Assembly (NCBI RefSeq): GCF_027213645.1
Contig: NZ_JAPWGL010000002.1
Coordinates: forward strand, 310,001 to 374,000
DNA from: Pedobacter rhodius
GTDB taxonomy: Bacteria > Bacteroidota > Bacteroidia > Sphingobacteriales > Sphingobacteriaceae
Length of the DNA: 64,000 nt
Direction of reading: 5' to 3'
Shown: positions 44,254 to 53,289 of the stretch, one piece after another
How the letters are laid out: each line of letters starts with the position of its first letter
How positions within the stretch are numbered: position 1 is the stretch's first letter
The notes under the pieces: generated by a model
The model's database searches: none
Seen by the model: the letters and a program-made list of their open reading frames with translations, nothing else
What the model was told of the DNA's origin: nothing
Translations under genes and position numbers: made by a program

Positions 44254-45720
44254 TTAAGCCAGCTTATTATCAGTAGGTTTATATGTTGTAATTTGTTTAG
44301 CCATGCCTTTAAACAATACAATATGAAAAGGCCACATGGCATACCAGTATAAGCGCCCCCATAAACCCTTTGGTCTGAAAGTAGCAATTTGGGATAGAAA
44401 TGCTTGATTATGAAATTCAATCAATTTTAGTTCTAACCAGGCTTCGCCGGGCACTTTCATTTCTGCATACAGGAGCAGTCTTTTATTTTTTTTATCTGCA
44501 AGTAAAACCCTCCAGAAATCTAAAACATCGCCGGCCTGTATATCCACATTGCTGGTTCGCCCTCTTCTGGTTCCTACGCCGCCAAATAGTTTATCTAAAA
44601 ATCCTCTGAACTGCCAGAGCCAATCCATATAATACCAACCCCTGTTGCCGCCAATGCTCCATATATTCTCAAAAACTTCTTCCGCTTTACGTTCGAATGG
44701 CATCTTTACTTTATATTCTAAAGTTCCGTTTTGTGGTACTTTTATCTGGTCCATAAAATTGGAACTAAGGTAGCCCCTGTTTAAAGCATCCTTCCAACTG
44801 GAAACGATAGAATTCTGATCTATTTTTTCAAACGCCAAATGCAGCGATTCGGCATAGGTTAAGCATTTTCTCGGAACAACATCCTGTATCCTGTTATCTT
44901 TACAAATTACTTCGTTTTTCATACTATCAACCAGGCTTCTGGCTAATGCATATGGTACTGGCGTAATCATATTCAGCCATAAAGAAGATAACCTGGGTGT
45001 TAATACCGGAATTGTAAAAATCCATCTTTTCAAACCTCGTTCTTTCGCATAGCCCATCATCATTTCACGATAGGTAAGAATGTCGGGTCCGCCGATATCA
45101 AAGGTTTGGTTATAAGCTTTTTCATGGTGGAGCACACCGGTTAAATATGCCAGTACATCCCGTATTCCGATCGGCTGGCATTTAGTCTTCACCCATTTAG
45201 GGGTAATCATAACCGGAATTTTTTCTGTCAAATCCCTTATGATTTCGAAAGATGCACTGCCTGAACCAATAATTATTGCGGCTCTTAAAATAGTGCAGGC
45301 GACACCTGAAGATTTCAATTCGTCTTCAACCGCTAACCTCGAACCCAGGTGTTTCGATAAATGTTCATCGTTAGCAATTCCGGTTAAGTAAATAATTTGA
45401 CTGCATCTGGTCTTTTTTATTGCAGATGAAAAATTTGATGAAGATTTTCTCTCCATTTCATCAAATTCAGAACCACTTGATGACATGGAGTGGACCAGGT
45501 AATAGGCAGCATCTATATCATCAGGAATCTCTGAAAGACTGTCTTCATCCAATAAATCGCCACTTACGATAGTAACCTGTTCACTTAAATCAGACTGATT
45601 TGCAAAACGTCTTTTATCGCGGACTAAACAAACCACTTCGTGCTTTTCTTCCAGTAATAATGGTAACAATCTAGTACCAATATACCCGTTTGCGCCTGTT
45701 AATAATATTTTCATTTTCAA
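44254..45720 (-). CDS. SDR-type NAD(P)-binding protein with C-terminal DUF2867 domain
   Basis: This 488-residue protein opens with a Rossmann fold (ILLTGANGYIGTRLLPLLLE) like atypical short-chain dehydrogenases, with Asp/Gly cofactor features and IIYLTGIANDE at the position of the second sheet. From about residue 345 a DUF2867-type domain follows (EEVFENIWSIGGNRGWYYMDWLW; LELKLIEFHNQAF). Such two-domain proteins are widespread in Bacteroidota; proposed roles involve quinone or lipid precursors, but none is certain. The C-terminal region includes hydrophobic stretches suggesting membrane contact. It is divergent from the L,D-transpeptidase gene. Confidence 0.84.
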   Translation of the reverse strand: MKMKILLTGANGYIGTRLLPLLLEEKHEVVCLVRDKRRFANQSDLSEQVTIVSGDLLDEDSLSEIPDDIDAAYYLVHSMSSSGSEFDEMERKSSSNFSSAIKKTRCSQIIYLTGIANDEHLSKHLGSRLAVEDELKSSGVACTILRAAIIIGSGSASFEIIRDLTEKIPVMITPKWVKTKCQPIGIRDVLAYLTGVLHHEKAYNQTFDIGGPDILTYREMMMGYAKERGLKRWIFTIPVLTPRLSSLWLNMITPVPYALARSLVDSMKNEVICKDNRIQDVVPRKCLTYAESLHLAFEKIDQNSIVSSWKDALNRGYLSSNFMDQIKVPQNGTLEYKVKMPFERKAEEVFENIWSIGGNRGWYYMDWLWQFRGFLDKLFGGVGTRRGRTSNVDIQAGDVLDFWRVLLADKKNKRLLLYAEMKVPGEAWLELKLIEFHNQAFLSQIATFRPKGLWGRLYWYAMWPFHIVLFKGMAKQITTYKPTDNKLA

Positions 45721-45812
45721 TCCTGTGTTAAATTAACAGTTTGAGCAGCTAATTGTTATTTCTTTTAAAAATTTGTCAGCCAAATCGTATTCTCTAAAGC
45801 TATAAAACATCC

Positions 45813-45820
45813 AAGGAGGT
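45813..45820 (+). promoter_or_regulatory. Perfect Shine-Dalgarno AAGGAGGT of the leader ORF
   Basis: AAGGAGGT stands 7 bases before an ATG at 45828 that opens a 14-codon ORF. Such a perfect match is unusual in Bacteroidota and supports translation of the short ORF. Confidence 0.55.
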
Positions 45821-45827
45821 CATATCA

Positions 45828-45872
45828 ATGTCAAAGACCTGTCTGATAAGCATCCGGTATGATAATATTTGA
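45828..45872 (+). CDS. Candidate 14-residue leader peptide upstream of the L,D-transpeptidase gene
   Basis: The ORF encodes MSKTCLISIRYDNI and ends 48 bases before the L,D-transpeptidase start. It has a perfect Shine-Dalgarno sequence at ideal spacing, and its stop codon lies at the base of a strong hairpin (45864-45915). It has no obvious run of one amino acid as in classical attenuators. It may be a regulatory leader peptide rather than a functional protein; equally it could be chance. Confidence 0.4.
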   Translation: MSKTCLISIRYDNI

Positions 45873-45915
45873 ATTGATTATACGTATAAGTGTTTCATAA
45901 TCAAACACAAATATT
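45864..45915. promoter_or_regulatory. Two-part hairpin before the L,D-transpeptidase start
   Basis: AATATTTG (45864-45871) pairs with CAAATATT (45908-45915) and inner TTGATTAT (45874-45881) with ATAATCAA (45897-45904), each perfect 8 bp, around a 15-base loop. The outer stem starts in the leader ORF stop region and ends 5 bases before ATG 45921, so it could control ribosome access or be a regulator site. Confidence 0.6.
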
Positions 45916-45920
45916 CCCGG

Positions 45921-46760
45921 ATGAGTAAAAAAGGTATGGGCATTGTTGTGTCTCTTTTATTGGGCATCAGCATTGTTGGAACGAGTTGGAAAGCGGCGGA
46001 GCAACCACAGAATGAACAAAAATCAGTTAAACAATTTAACAGTTTATCGGGCGATAGCCTTTACAACAATTACATTTTAAACCTTTATCATCAGGCTCGT
46101 TTAGATTCAGCCGGTCTGAATATTTTTGTGTTCGAAAAAGCACTTACCGGCTTTTACAATATTAAATCTCTTGGTTTATTGCATACAAAATCCATTTTAA
46201 CAATTGCCGATTTTGACCAGGAGAGCTGCAAAAAACGGCTTTATATTATCGATATTAATAAGAAAGAATTAATATTAAATACGTGGGTTGCTCACGGACA
46301 AAACAGCGGAGGGGATAAACCCTCTTATTTTTCGAATGCTAAAAACTCCAATACAAGCAGCCTGGGTTTTTATTTAACGGGAGAAGTTTACTTTGGCAAG
46401 CATGGCCGTTCTTTAAAACTCGACGGTATGGATAATGGTTTCAATAATAATGCCCGCGAACGTTCGATTGTTGTACACGGTGCAGATTATGTTTGCCAGG
46501 AAAGTATTAATCAATTAGGAAGATTAGGGAGAAGCCAGGGCTGCCCCGCAGTTTCATCTAAACTGGCTAATCAGGTCATTAACACCATTTCTGATAAAAC
46601 CGTTTTGTTCATTAATAGCTCATCTCAGTACTACACATCAACTTATTTAAATGAAACGCTGGCTGCCAGTGAGGCCTTAAATCAGCAGGAAGTATTGGCT
46701 TCGAATATGGATTGGCTAACCACATTCAACAATTTGTCATCCGATAGCTATAGGATGTGA
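45921..46760 (+). CDS. Murein L,D-transpeptidase catalytic domain family protein
   Basis: This 279-residue protein has an N-terminal hydrophobic segment (IVVSLLLGISIVGTSW) and a catalytic region ending SIVVHGADYVCQESI...GRSQGCPAVSSKLA, with His in VVHGADY and the likely catalytic Cys in SQGCPAVS, as in the L,D-transpeptidase (YkuD-related) group. Such enzymes make 3-3 cross-links in peptidoglycan or attach proteins to it in the periplasm. The second Cys (YVCQ) is an extra that could be redox-sensitive. Upstream lie a leader ORF and a hairpin. It is probably a monocistronic unit. Confidence 0.84.
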   Translation: MSKKGMGIVVSLLLGISIVGTSWKAAEQPQNEQKSVKQFNSLSGDSLYNNYILNLYHQARLDSAGLNIFVFEKALTGFYNIKSLGLLHTKSILTIADFDQESCKKRLYIIDINKKELILNTWVAHGQNSGGDKPSYFSNAKNSNTSSLGFYLTGEVYFGKHGRSLKLDGMDNGFNNNARERSIVVHGADYVCQESINQLGRLGRSQGCPAVSSKLANQVINTISDKTVLFINSSSQYYTSTYLNETLAASEALNQQEVLASNMDWLTTFNNLSSDSYRM

Positions 46761-46811
46761 GGAGGAACGACGGGGCAATCTTTCCTGCTATGACATTAAT
46801 TTTAACCAAAA

Positions 46812-47294
46812 TCAGTTTTTCAGGTTCTTATTACTGATATTTTTGGGCAGAAATAAAGAAATGATTTGCTCAAAATGCGAAAGAAAATCCCAGACCCACC
46901 TGTTGCTATCGAATTTCTTTTCGCCGCAATCGATTATTTCGGCCCGCTCAATTCCCTTTTGAAGCAGATTTTGAACCCATTTAATTTTCAAATGTCTTTT
47001 TATCAGCAGTCCGAAATAATCACTGTAAACATGAGCCCATATTTCGACCATTAATGAACTTTCAGAAATCATTAAGGTTTTATTAACCTCTTTTTGATAA
47101 TCAATTTTAATGAATTTAGCGAGTTCTAAAGTTCTTAACCTGATGTTATTATCAAGGTAACACCATAGACCCTTATCGCTGTAAACACGAATTAAACCTT
47201 CATCGAGGCGAACTTTAATTTCACAGTTTCTTAATTCGTAAACTTTATCCATTTTCCGGGTAAACTTACGAAGTCTTAAATAAATTCGCATCAT
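46812..47294 (-). CDS. Small basic protein of unknown function
   Basis: This 160-residue soluble protein has no signal peptide, no membrane helix and no motif I recognise. It contains a beta-patterned N-terminal half (VRLDEGLIRVYSDKGLWCYL) and an alpha-helical C-terminal half (HLKIKWVQNLLQKGIERAEI). A downstream ATG (codon 15, MDKVYELRN) is an alternative start, since the first 14 residues are very basic (MRIYLRLRKFTRK) and may be leader or untranslated. No terminator is visible. The length and even codon use suggest a real gene. Confidence 0.6.
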   Translation of the reverse strand: MMRIYLRLRKFTRKMDKVYELRNCEIKVRLDEGLIRVYSDKGLWCYLDNNIRLRTLELAKFIKIDYQKEVNKTLMISESSLMVEIWAHVYSDYFGLLIKRHLKIKWVQNLLQKGIERAEIIDCGEKKFDSNRWVWDFLSHFEQIISLFLPKNISNKNLKN

Positions 47295-47364
47295 TAGACT
47301 TCGTATGTTTTAGGAATGGAAAATAATTTTAATCATCTTTGAGGCCTAAAAGCTAAACTTATTA

Positions 47365-49218
47365 ATGAAGATTGTAATTGCAGAAAAGCCATCTGTTGGT
47401 CGCGAGCTTGCCAAAGTTTTCGGCGCTACCACCAGAAAAGACGGATATATTGAGGGAAAAGGCTATTCTTTTACCTGGGCATTCGGGCATTTATTACAAT
47501 TGGCACCACCCCAGGATTACGGCTTTATCGGCTGGAGGAAACAACATTTACCCATGCTGCCGGCAAAATTTAAACTGGCCGTGAGAAAGATAAAAACCAA
47601 AGATGGATTTGTAGAAGATCCGGCCGTTCGGAAACAACTGGATACCATTAAAAAACTCTTTGATGATGCGACAGAAATTATCGTTGCAACGGATGCCGGG
47701 CGTGAAGGTGAGCTTATTTTCAGGTATATTTATTACTACCTGAAATGCAAAAAACCATTTAAACGATTGTGGATTTCCTCACAAACGGATGAAGCCATTA
47801 AAGATGGTTTCCGGAATTTAAAACCGGGTACCGATTACGATACACTTTTTAATTCTGCACATTGCCGCTCTGAGTCTGACTGGCTGGTCGGAATGAATGC
47901 GACACAGGCATTGAGCATATCTGCCGGTAACAGAACTGTGCTATCCCTTGGACGTGTACAAACACCTACCCTCGCAATGATTTGCGCCCGTTTTCTGGAA
48001 ATCAAGAATTTTGTGCCTCAAACGTATTTTCAAATCAGTATTCAGCTTATAAAGGATGAACAGACTTTTAAAGCAATTTCTGCAAATAATTATACCAATA
48101 AGGAAGAAGCCGAAGCCATTTTTAAACTTGTTGAAGATGTTGCCGCTGGTTTTCCAAATGGCGGAAACATTACGGCGGTAGAAGCTAAACCCCGAAAAGA
48201 ACCGCCACCACTTTTACATGATTTAAGTTCTTTACAACAGGAGGCAAATAAGAAAAAGGGTTATACAGCCGATCAGACCTTAAATATTCTTCAGAACCTC
48301 TATGAAAGTAAATTGGTTTCCTACCCTCGTACCGGAAGCCGGTACATTGGTGATGATGTTTTTGCCGGCGTACCGGCATTAATTGAAAAATTTACGAATC
48401 ATCCAGATTTTGGAAAACAGGCACAGTTTTTACAAACCATAAGTTTAAATAAAAGAAGTGTTAATGCTAAAAAAGTAACCGATCACCATGCAGTTTTACC
48501 GACAGGCGAAGAAGCATATGGCTTAAGTCCGGATAAACAAGCTGTGTACGATATGGTTGTTGGCAGAATGATAGAAGCCTTTCACCAGGAGTGCATAAAA
48601 GAAATAACAAAAATTACCATTGAATCTTCAACTACTTTTACGGCCAATGGAACTGTAATCCGTTCAGCAGGATGGCGTGCTGTTTTTAATGAAAAGGAAG
48701 ACGACAAAAAAGAAGAAGATAATATTGCCTTACCTAAGGTGGCTGCAGGGGAGCAATTGCCCATTGTTGAAAAAGCTTTATTAGAAAAGCAAACCAAACC
48801 GAAGGCCATGTATAATGAGGCGTCTTTATTAAAAGCCCTGGAAACATCTGGAAAAGAAATTGAAGACGAGGAATTGCGCTATGCAATGAAAGACAGTGGT
48901 TTAGGAACACCCGCAACGAGGGCATCGATTATTGAGACACTAATTACAAGGGAATATATCAGCAGGGAAAAACGTAATCTTGTACCAACAAATAAAGGCC
49001 TGGCCGTTTACGAAGTTGTTAAGGATAAACAAATTGCCCAGGCTGAACTAACAGGGCAATGGGAAAAACGTTTGGAAGAAATCAGAACAGGCGCATCTGT
49101 TAAAGATTTTAAGGCTGAAATAACGGAATATACTAAGACAATTACCAACGAATTATTAATTGCCGGCGCAACGATATCTGCTAAGCTGGAAGCAGCTAAG
49201 CCAGAAAAAGTTAATTAA
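47365..49218 (+). CDS. topB: DNA topoisomerase III (type IA)
   Basis: This 617-residue protein is a type IA topoisomerase of the TopB/Topo III type. It has the TOPRIM domain with Glu7 (VIAEKPSVGRELAK) and the acidic triad region IIVATDAGREGELIF, the gate and helix region EADWL-like (SESDWLVGMNATQ), and active-site Tyr320 in LVSYPRTGSRY. It relaxes or decatenates DNA, acting on single-stranded regions, often with a RecQ helicase. It is slightly shorter than E. coli TopB because it ends with a basic helix and has no C-terminal zinc ribbons. Its 3' end overlaps the convergent response regulator by 8 bases. Confidence 0.94.
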   Translation: MKIVIAEKPSVGRELAKVFGATTRKDGYIEGKGYSFTWAFGHLLQLAPPQDYGFIGWRKQHLPMLPAKFKLAVRKIKTKDGFVEDPAVRKQLDTIKKLFDDATEIIVATDAGREGELIFRYIYYYLKCKKPFKRLWISSQTDEAIKDGFRNLKPGTDYDTLFNSAHCRSESDWLVGMNATQALSISAGNRTVLSLGRVQTPTLAMICARFLEIKNFVPQTYFQISIQLIKDEQTFKAISANNYTNKEEAEAIFKLVEDVAAGFPNGGNITAVEAKPRKEPPPLLHDLSSLQQEANKKKGYTADQTLNILQNLYESKLVSYPRTGSRYIGDDVFAGVPALIEKFTNHPDFGKQAQFLQTISLNKRSVNAKKVTDHHAVLPTGEEAYGLSPDKQAVYDMVVGRMIEAFHQECIKEITKITIESSTTFTANGTVIRSAGWRAVFNEKEDDKKEEDNIALPKVAAGEQLPIVEKALLEKQTKPKAMYNEASLLKALETSGKEIEDEELRYAMKDSGLGTPATRASIIETLITREYISREKRNLVPTNKGLAVYEVVKDKQIAQAELTGQWEKRLEEIRTGASVKDFKAEITEYTKTITNELLIAGATISAKLEAAKPEKVN

Positions 49219-49588
49219 AATAGGTTTCAAAAAACACTTTGGTATACCAATTTATATTTTCATCTTTTTTGATAAATCCGAATGCACCGGCTTTTGTATA
49301 TAAGGGTTCAAGGGTTTCTTTATCATTCCCGCTGAACATAACAACATTTAAATCCGGGTATTTTTGCTTTATTTCTGCGACAGTTTGCGGCGTATTATCG
49401 CCGGCTGGCATATTGATATCCAGCAATAATAAGTCAAAATTTTCCTCATCAAGCACCTTGTATGTTTCTTCAAGATTTTCAGTTTGCATCACCACGGGAT
49501 TAACCAGGTATTTCAGTAAGATACTACGCATCAGCGACTTCATTAACTCGCTGTCGTCAGCAATTAAAATTTTAAGATGCTTTTTCAT
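49211..49588 (-). CDS. Single-domain response regulator
   Basis: This 125-residue protein is a CheY-like receiver with no output domain: acidic pocket LIADDSEL, phospho-acceptor Asp57 in LLLLDINMPAGD, Ser/Thr in VMFSGND and Lys109-type in FIKKDEN. It may act in a phosphorelay or by binding a target protein. The 3' end overlaps that of convergent topB by 8 bases, so both transcripts share an end region with no separate terminator. No kinase is adjacent. Confidence 0.88.
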   Translation of the reverse strand: MKKHLKILIADDSELMKSLMRSILLKYLVNPVVMQTENLEETYKVLDEENFDLLLLDINMPAGDNTPQTVAEIKQKYPDLNVVMFSGNDKETLEPLYTKAGAFGFIKKDENINWYTKVFFETYFN

Positions 49589-49778
49589 TGCCTTGGTTAG
49601 ATTGGATATCTTTTAATTTTTGCTTTTTAAAGCAGTCCACTCCCAATCGCAAAATTCATAATTATTTCACCACATCATAAACGTGATTTTTATAACACAG
49701 ATGAAGTTTACCGATGGGATGATTAATCAAAAATAACATTTTAATCGGGTCAAAACATACATTTGAACCCTTCAATAA

Positions 49779-51692
49779 TTATACATTTATAAATTCCCAT
49801 GCACTATGGTAGGCGTTTAACCCTTCAGCATATTTCATAAAATCATCATAAAATGCAAACCGCGATAGTGTGCTGCCATCACCAATTACAACCAGCTTTT
49901 TCTTTGCCCTTGTAAAGGCCACATTCATTCTTCGTGTATCAGATAAGAAGCCAATAGCACCTTCGTGATTACTTCTGGTTAAACTTATGTAAATAATATC
50001 CCGTTCCTGTCCCTGGAAGCTATCGATCGTATTTATAGAAATTTTATCGGCTTTGGCCATTAAAACCGGATTTGAAAGCATCAGTTCTTTGAGTAAATGA
50101 ACCTGTTGTTTGTATGGAGAAATAACGCCTATATATGGAAATTTAGCTGCCGGATTGTATTGCTCCATTTCTTCAACATAACCCGTCAGGTGATTCAACA
50201 GAAAAACTGCTTCCTCCGGGTTGGTGGTACTCGTACCATCTGCCTTTTCATCGAAACCACAGCCAGCAGTATCGATAAACATCAGCGGCTCATCGCCAGG
50301 AAATAAAATATGATTTGCTACCGATTGATTCGCAGCTAATTTATCCTGATAAAAAACTTTGGAAGAATAACCCATAATTTGATTATTCATGCGGTATTGC
50401 TCGTTTAGTAAAACCACGTTTTCGGGATGAAGCTGTATGGATTTTTCGAGTAAGGTGGTGCTTAAACCATTTCGACCTGCGTCACCTGATTTTATGGTCG
50501 GTGGTAACTGAAAATGATCTCCTGCTAAAATCAACTTTTCGGCCTTTAGAATCGGGATCCAGCAGGCAGGTTCTAATGCCTGTCCGGCTTCATCAATTAC
50601 AACGGCTTTATACTTTAAACTTTTAACGGTATAATGATTAGCACCTACAAGTGTTGCCGTAATAATTTGCGCATGATCAAAAAGGTTATCCATTAGATAT
50701 CGTTCGGCATTTTCTATTTCCCGACCGATTTTATGCGCTTCATCAAATAATGCTTTTCTTTGATCGCGTTCTGCTTTCCCGAAACTCCGCTTATATTTAT
50801 GAGCCATGTTTTTGTACTCGTTGGCCTGCTTTTTTAAAGCTTTTATGGATTTCATTTCGGGATGTCCGGCCATTTTATAGTCAAGCGTAGCATGAATTAA
50901 CTTTTCGGAAACACGAGCGGGATTGCCAACACGAATTACATTCAGGCCTTCTTCTGATAACTTTTCGGTTAATAAATCTACTGCTGTGTTGCTTGGTGCA
51001 ACAACCAATATTTTTTGATTATCCTGCTTGCTTAAGGCTTTAATGGCCTGTACTAATGTTGTTGTTTTACCTGTTCCGGGTGGCCCGTGAATAACCGCTA
51101 AATCATCGGCAGAAAGAATCATATTTATTGCTTCCTGTTGGGATAAATTTAATTTATCAGAAACAAAATTTGGCAATTCCCGGTCGAAACTTGTCTTATC
51201 TCCTTTTGTTAAAATTTGTATTAACCTGTTTTTCGAATCATCCTCAGAAAGCAGCATTGCCTGTTTTAAGGCATTTTGCATTTCATCATAACTGTTATTA
51301 TCAAAAAGTAAATCTACGCCAAGCTTACCATCTCTAGTCCAGTCGGGTAATTCATCTACACGTAAATTAACTTTCATCTTATTACGATTCAGATGTGTTA
51401 TCGTTCCTTCTATCCTATCTGTTTTAGCATCATGATTGGAAAATAAAACCACGGCAGAACCAAAACGGAATTGTTGTGATAGATCCTGGTGCGTTGTACG
51501 TTCAATTTCAATATTAAGGTAATCGCCACGGCCAACTTCAGTATTTCTAATTGCAACCGGATACCAGGTTAAACCTAAGGTGCGTCTGTCTGCTGCAGAT
51601 GTATTTTCAGTTAATTTTAAGAAGTTTTCGTAATCAGCTTTTCGCTCGGAATCGAGCAATTCCTGAAGTTTTTTAAAATATTCTTTTGACAA
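49779..51692 (-). CDS. SF1 DNA/RNA helicase (IGHMBP2/Dna2-like AAA domain)
   Basis: This 637-residue helicase has all SF1 motifs: Walker A HGPPGTGKTTT (GPPGTGK at 203-209), Walker B VVIDEAGQALEPACW, motif III LAGDHFQLPPTIKS, motif IV/V SINTIDSFQGQERDIIYISL and motif VI RRMNVAFTRAKKKLVVIGD. An N-terminal beta-barrel region (about 1-150) fits the Upf1/IGHMBP2 group, which unwinds DNA or RNA. Length is usual for small bacterial members. The 38-base gap to DUF3037 and the same strand suggest membership of the operon with the HipA-like kinase, whose biological purpose is unclear. Confidence 0.9.
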   Translation of the reverse strand: MSKEYFKKLQELLDSERKADYENFLKLTENTSAADRRTLGLTWYPVAIRNTEVGRGDYLNIEIERTTHQDLSQQFRFGSAVVLFSNHDAKTDRIEGTITHLNRNKMKVNLRVDELPDWTRDGKLGVDLLFDNNSYDEMQNALKQAMLLSEDDSKNRLIQILTKGDKTSFDRELPNFVSDKLNLSQQEAINMILSADDLAVIHGPPGTGKTTTLVQAIKALSKQDNQKILVVAPSNTAVDLLTEKLSEEGLNVIRVGNPARVSEKLIHATLDYKMAGHPEMKSIKALKKQANEYKNMAHKYKRSFGKAERDQRKALFDEAHKIGREIENAERYLMDNLFDHAQIITATLVGANHYTVKSLKYKAVVIDEAGQALEPACWIPILKAEKLILAGDHFQLPPTIKSGDAGRNGLSTTLLEKSIQLHPENVVLLNEQYRMNNQIMGYSSKVFYQDKLAANQSVANHILFPGDEPLMFIDTAGCGFDEKADGTSTTNPEEAVFLLNHLTGYVEEMEQYNPAAKFPYIGVISPYKQQVHLLKELMLSNPVLMAKADKISINTIDSFQGQERDIIYISLTRSNHEGAIGFLSDTRRMNVAFTRAKKKLVVIGDGSTLSRFAFYDDFMKYAEGLNAYHSAWEFINV

Positions 51693-51730
51693 GGACTGGC
51701 GCTTAATATTAGAAATTATTGAAATAAAAA

Positions 51731-52114
51731 TTACAAAACCAATTGTTCATGCAGTTTCAGAAGCATTTCTTCAGCATCAACACAAAAACCAGGATGCACT
51801 TTTGAGCATTGTACAACTGTGCTTCTTGTTGCTGTTAACCAACGAAAACGCGAAGCCATATCATATTGACCGATAGAACCGGAACCTTTTGCACCCATGC
51901 TTATACGGTCAAAAGCCAGGAGATTTTCTTTAATTTCCTCCAAATCCAAATCAGGTGCAAACGCAGTTATTCTATTTTCGTTTAATACAAAAATGCTACG
52001 CAAAAACTTTTGTGGTGCGCAATATAAAACAACACCAACGTTAATAAATTCTTCGCGTTCTACCCTGGGCATAACACGGATTACAGCATACTCAAATAAA
52101 TATTTCTCTTGCAT
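51731..52114 (-). CDS. DUF3037 protein, partner of HipA-like kinase
   Basis: This 127-residue protein has the DUF3037 pattern (FEYAVIRVMPRVEREEFINVG early; VLYCAPQKFLRSIF; later FRWLTATRSTVVQCSKVHPG). The family usually sits next to a HipA-like kinase, as here, where its start overlaps the kinase end by 23 bases. It has no signal peptide or membrane helix. It may modulate or be a substrate of the kinase; no biochemical function is established as far as I know. Overlap implies coupled translation. Confidence 0.85.
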   Translation of the reverse strand: MQEKYLFEYAVIRVMPRVEREEFINVGVVLYCAPQKFLRSIFVLNENRITAFAPDLDLEEIKENLLAFDRISMGAKGSGSIGQYDMASRFRWLTATRSTVVQCSKVHPGFCVDAEEMLLKLHEQLVL

Positions 52115-52883
52115 GCTGTGCTTCTTTTAAAAATATACCTGAATTGGATAGCCTGATTTCTAAAAACTTCGAGTAGGCTTGCCGATGTTGTTCTTTAGTT
52201 TCAAAAACATTTTCACCTTCAAGCCAGGCATCCGGAATTAGGGAAACAATTGCCTGAAAGTGGTCTGGTGTTAAAATGGAGCGAAAAGCTGCATCTACTT
52301 CTTCCAGTTCACTTGCCCAGGGTAATAAAACATGATCTTTTATCAATACAAATGGCCGTTTGGCTTGCTCCTCCCAATTTTGCCAGGAATGGTGAAAATA
52401 TAATGATGCGCCATGATCTATCAGCCACAACTCTTTGTGCCATGAAAGCATATTGGTATTGCGGCAGGTTCTGTCCATGTTGGTTAAGAGGCAATCTAAC
52501 CACACGATTTGAGAAGCAAGTTTTGAATCTACTGTTGTAACGGTCGGGTCGAAAGTAATTGCACCAGATAAATAATGTAATGCCATGTTTAAACCGACAC
52601 TGGCTTTCAGTAAATCCTGAATTTCTTCATCTGGTTCCGTTCTTCCGAAAGCTTCGTCTAAATTTGCAAAAACAAGTTCAGGTACACGTAAGCCTAAAAT
52701 ACGTGCAATTTCACCACCAATTAGTTCAGCAATTAGCGATCTTGCCCCTTGTCCGGCGCCCCGAAATTTTAAAACATACAAGAAACCGTCATCCGCTTCG
52801 GCAATTGCAGGCATAGAACCGCCCTCCCTTAAAGGTGTAACGTACCTGGTCACACTTACCGTTCTCAGTTGGATATCTTTCAT
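52092..52883 (-). CDS. HipA-like kinase (PF20613-type), partner of DUF3037
   Basis: From ATG 52883 this 263-residue protein has features of the short HipA-like kinase group: YVLKFRGAGQGARSLIAELI with a Lys and Glu of the ATP pocket, IARILGLRVPELV, catalytic-loop-like WLDCLLTNMDRTCRNTNML (Asp and Asn in DRTCRNTN), and metal-binding WLIDHGASLYF. It is shorter than HipA toxins, and no HipB-like antitoxin is adjacent, so a persister toxin role is doubtful. Its stable neighbour is DUF3037. The start at 52931 extends into a hydrophobic leader and is unlikely. Confidence 0.82.
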   Translation of the reverse strand: MKDIQLRTVSVTRYVTPLREGGSMPAIAEADDGFLYVLKFRGAGQGARSLIAELIGGEIARILGLRVPELVFANLDEAFGRTEPDEEIQDLLKASVGLNMALHYLSGAITFDPTVTTVDSKLASQIVWLDCLLTNMDRTCRNTNMLSWHKELWLIDHGASLYFHHSWQNWEEQAKRPFVLIKDHVLLPWASELEEVDAAFRSILTPDHFQAIVSLIPDAWLEGENVFETKEQHRQAYSKFLEIRLSNSGIFLKEAQHAREIFI

Positions 52884-52964
52884 AAAATAATATGCAAATT
52901 TAGAAGAAATAAGCCATATAAAGATATTCAATAAGAATTGGGAAGCTACCGTCTTTTACGGCGT

Positions 52965-53159
52965 CTAATTATCGTAGTTATGAAGGAAATTCATACCTGC
53001 AGGTGTAATTGATGATGACCATTGAACGGCTTCCCGATTTATTTTTATGTAACCGAGATTTTCAAGTTCTTCGTATTGCTCGTCCATTCCGCCAAGAATA
53101 GCCGAACTTACCTGCTGATCAATAACCTCTAGTAGAGATTTTATTTCTGCTCTTTCCAT
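52965..53159 (-). CDS. Small protein of unknown function
   Basis: From ATG 53159 (MERAEIKSLL) it encodes 64 residues with two amphipathic helices and a small beta wing (YIKINREAVQWSSSITPAG), which looks like a winged-helix-type fragment. The upstream in-frame ATG at 53183 adds a hydrophobic octapeptide and is less likely. It starts the minus-strand cluster of HipA-like kinase, DUF3037 and helicase, with an 81-base gap; a regulatory role is possible but unproven. Confidence 0.55.
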   Translation of the reverse strand: MERAEIKSLLEVIDQQVSSAILGGMDEQYEELENLGYIKINREAVQWSSSITPAGMNFLHNYDN

Positions 53160-53289
53160 TATTAAATATTTTATTATAAACAAGCGTCGATTAAGAATGT
53201 TTTTGACGCCAAACGACCACTAATTACTACAGGTAAAAACCTTTAATCGATTTATCGGTTTTAATTAGGTCTTCAATCCTGTACGATAA

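Noticed and set aside
52092..52883. HipA toxin of a HipBA toxin-antitoxin system
   Set aside because: The protein is short, without a HipA N-terminal domain, and no HipB-like gene is adjacent.
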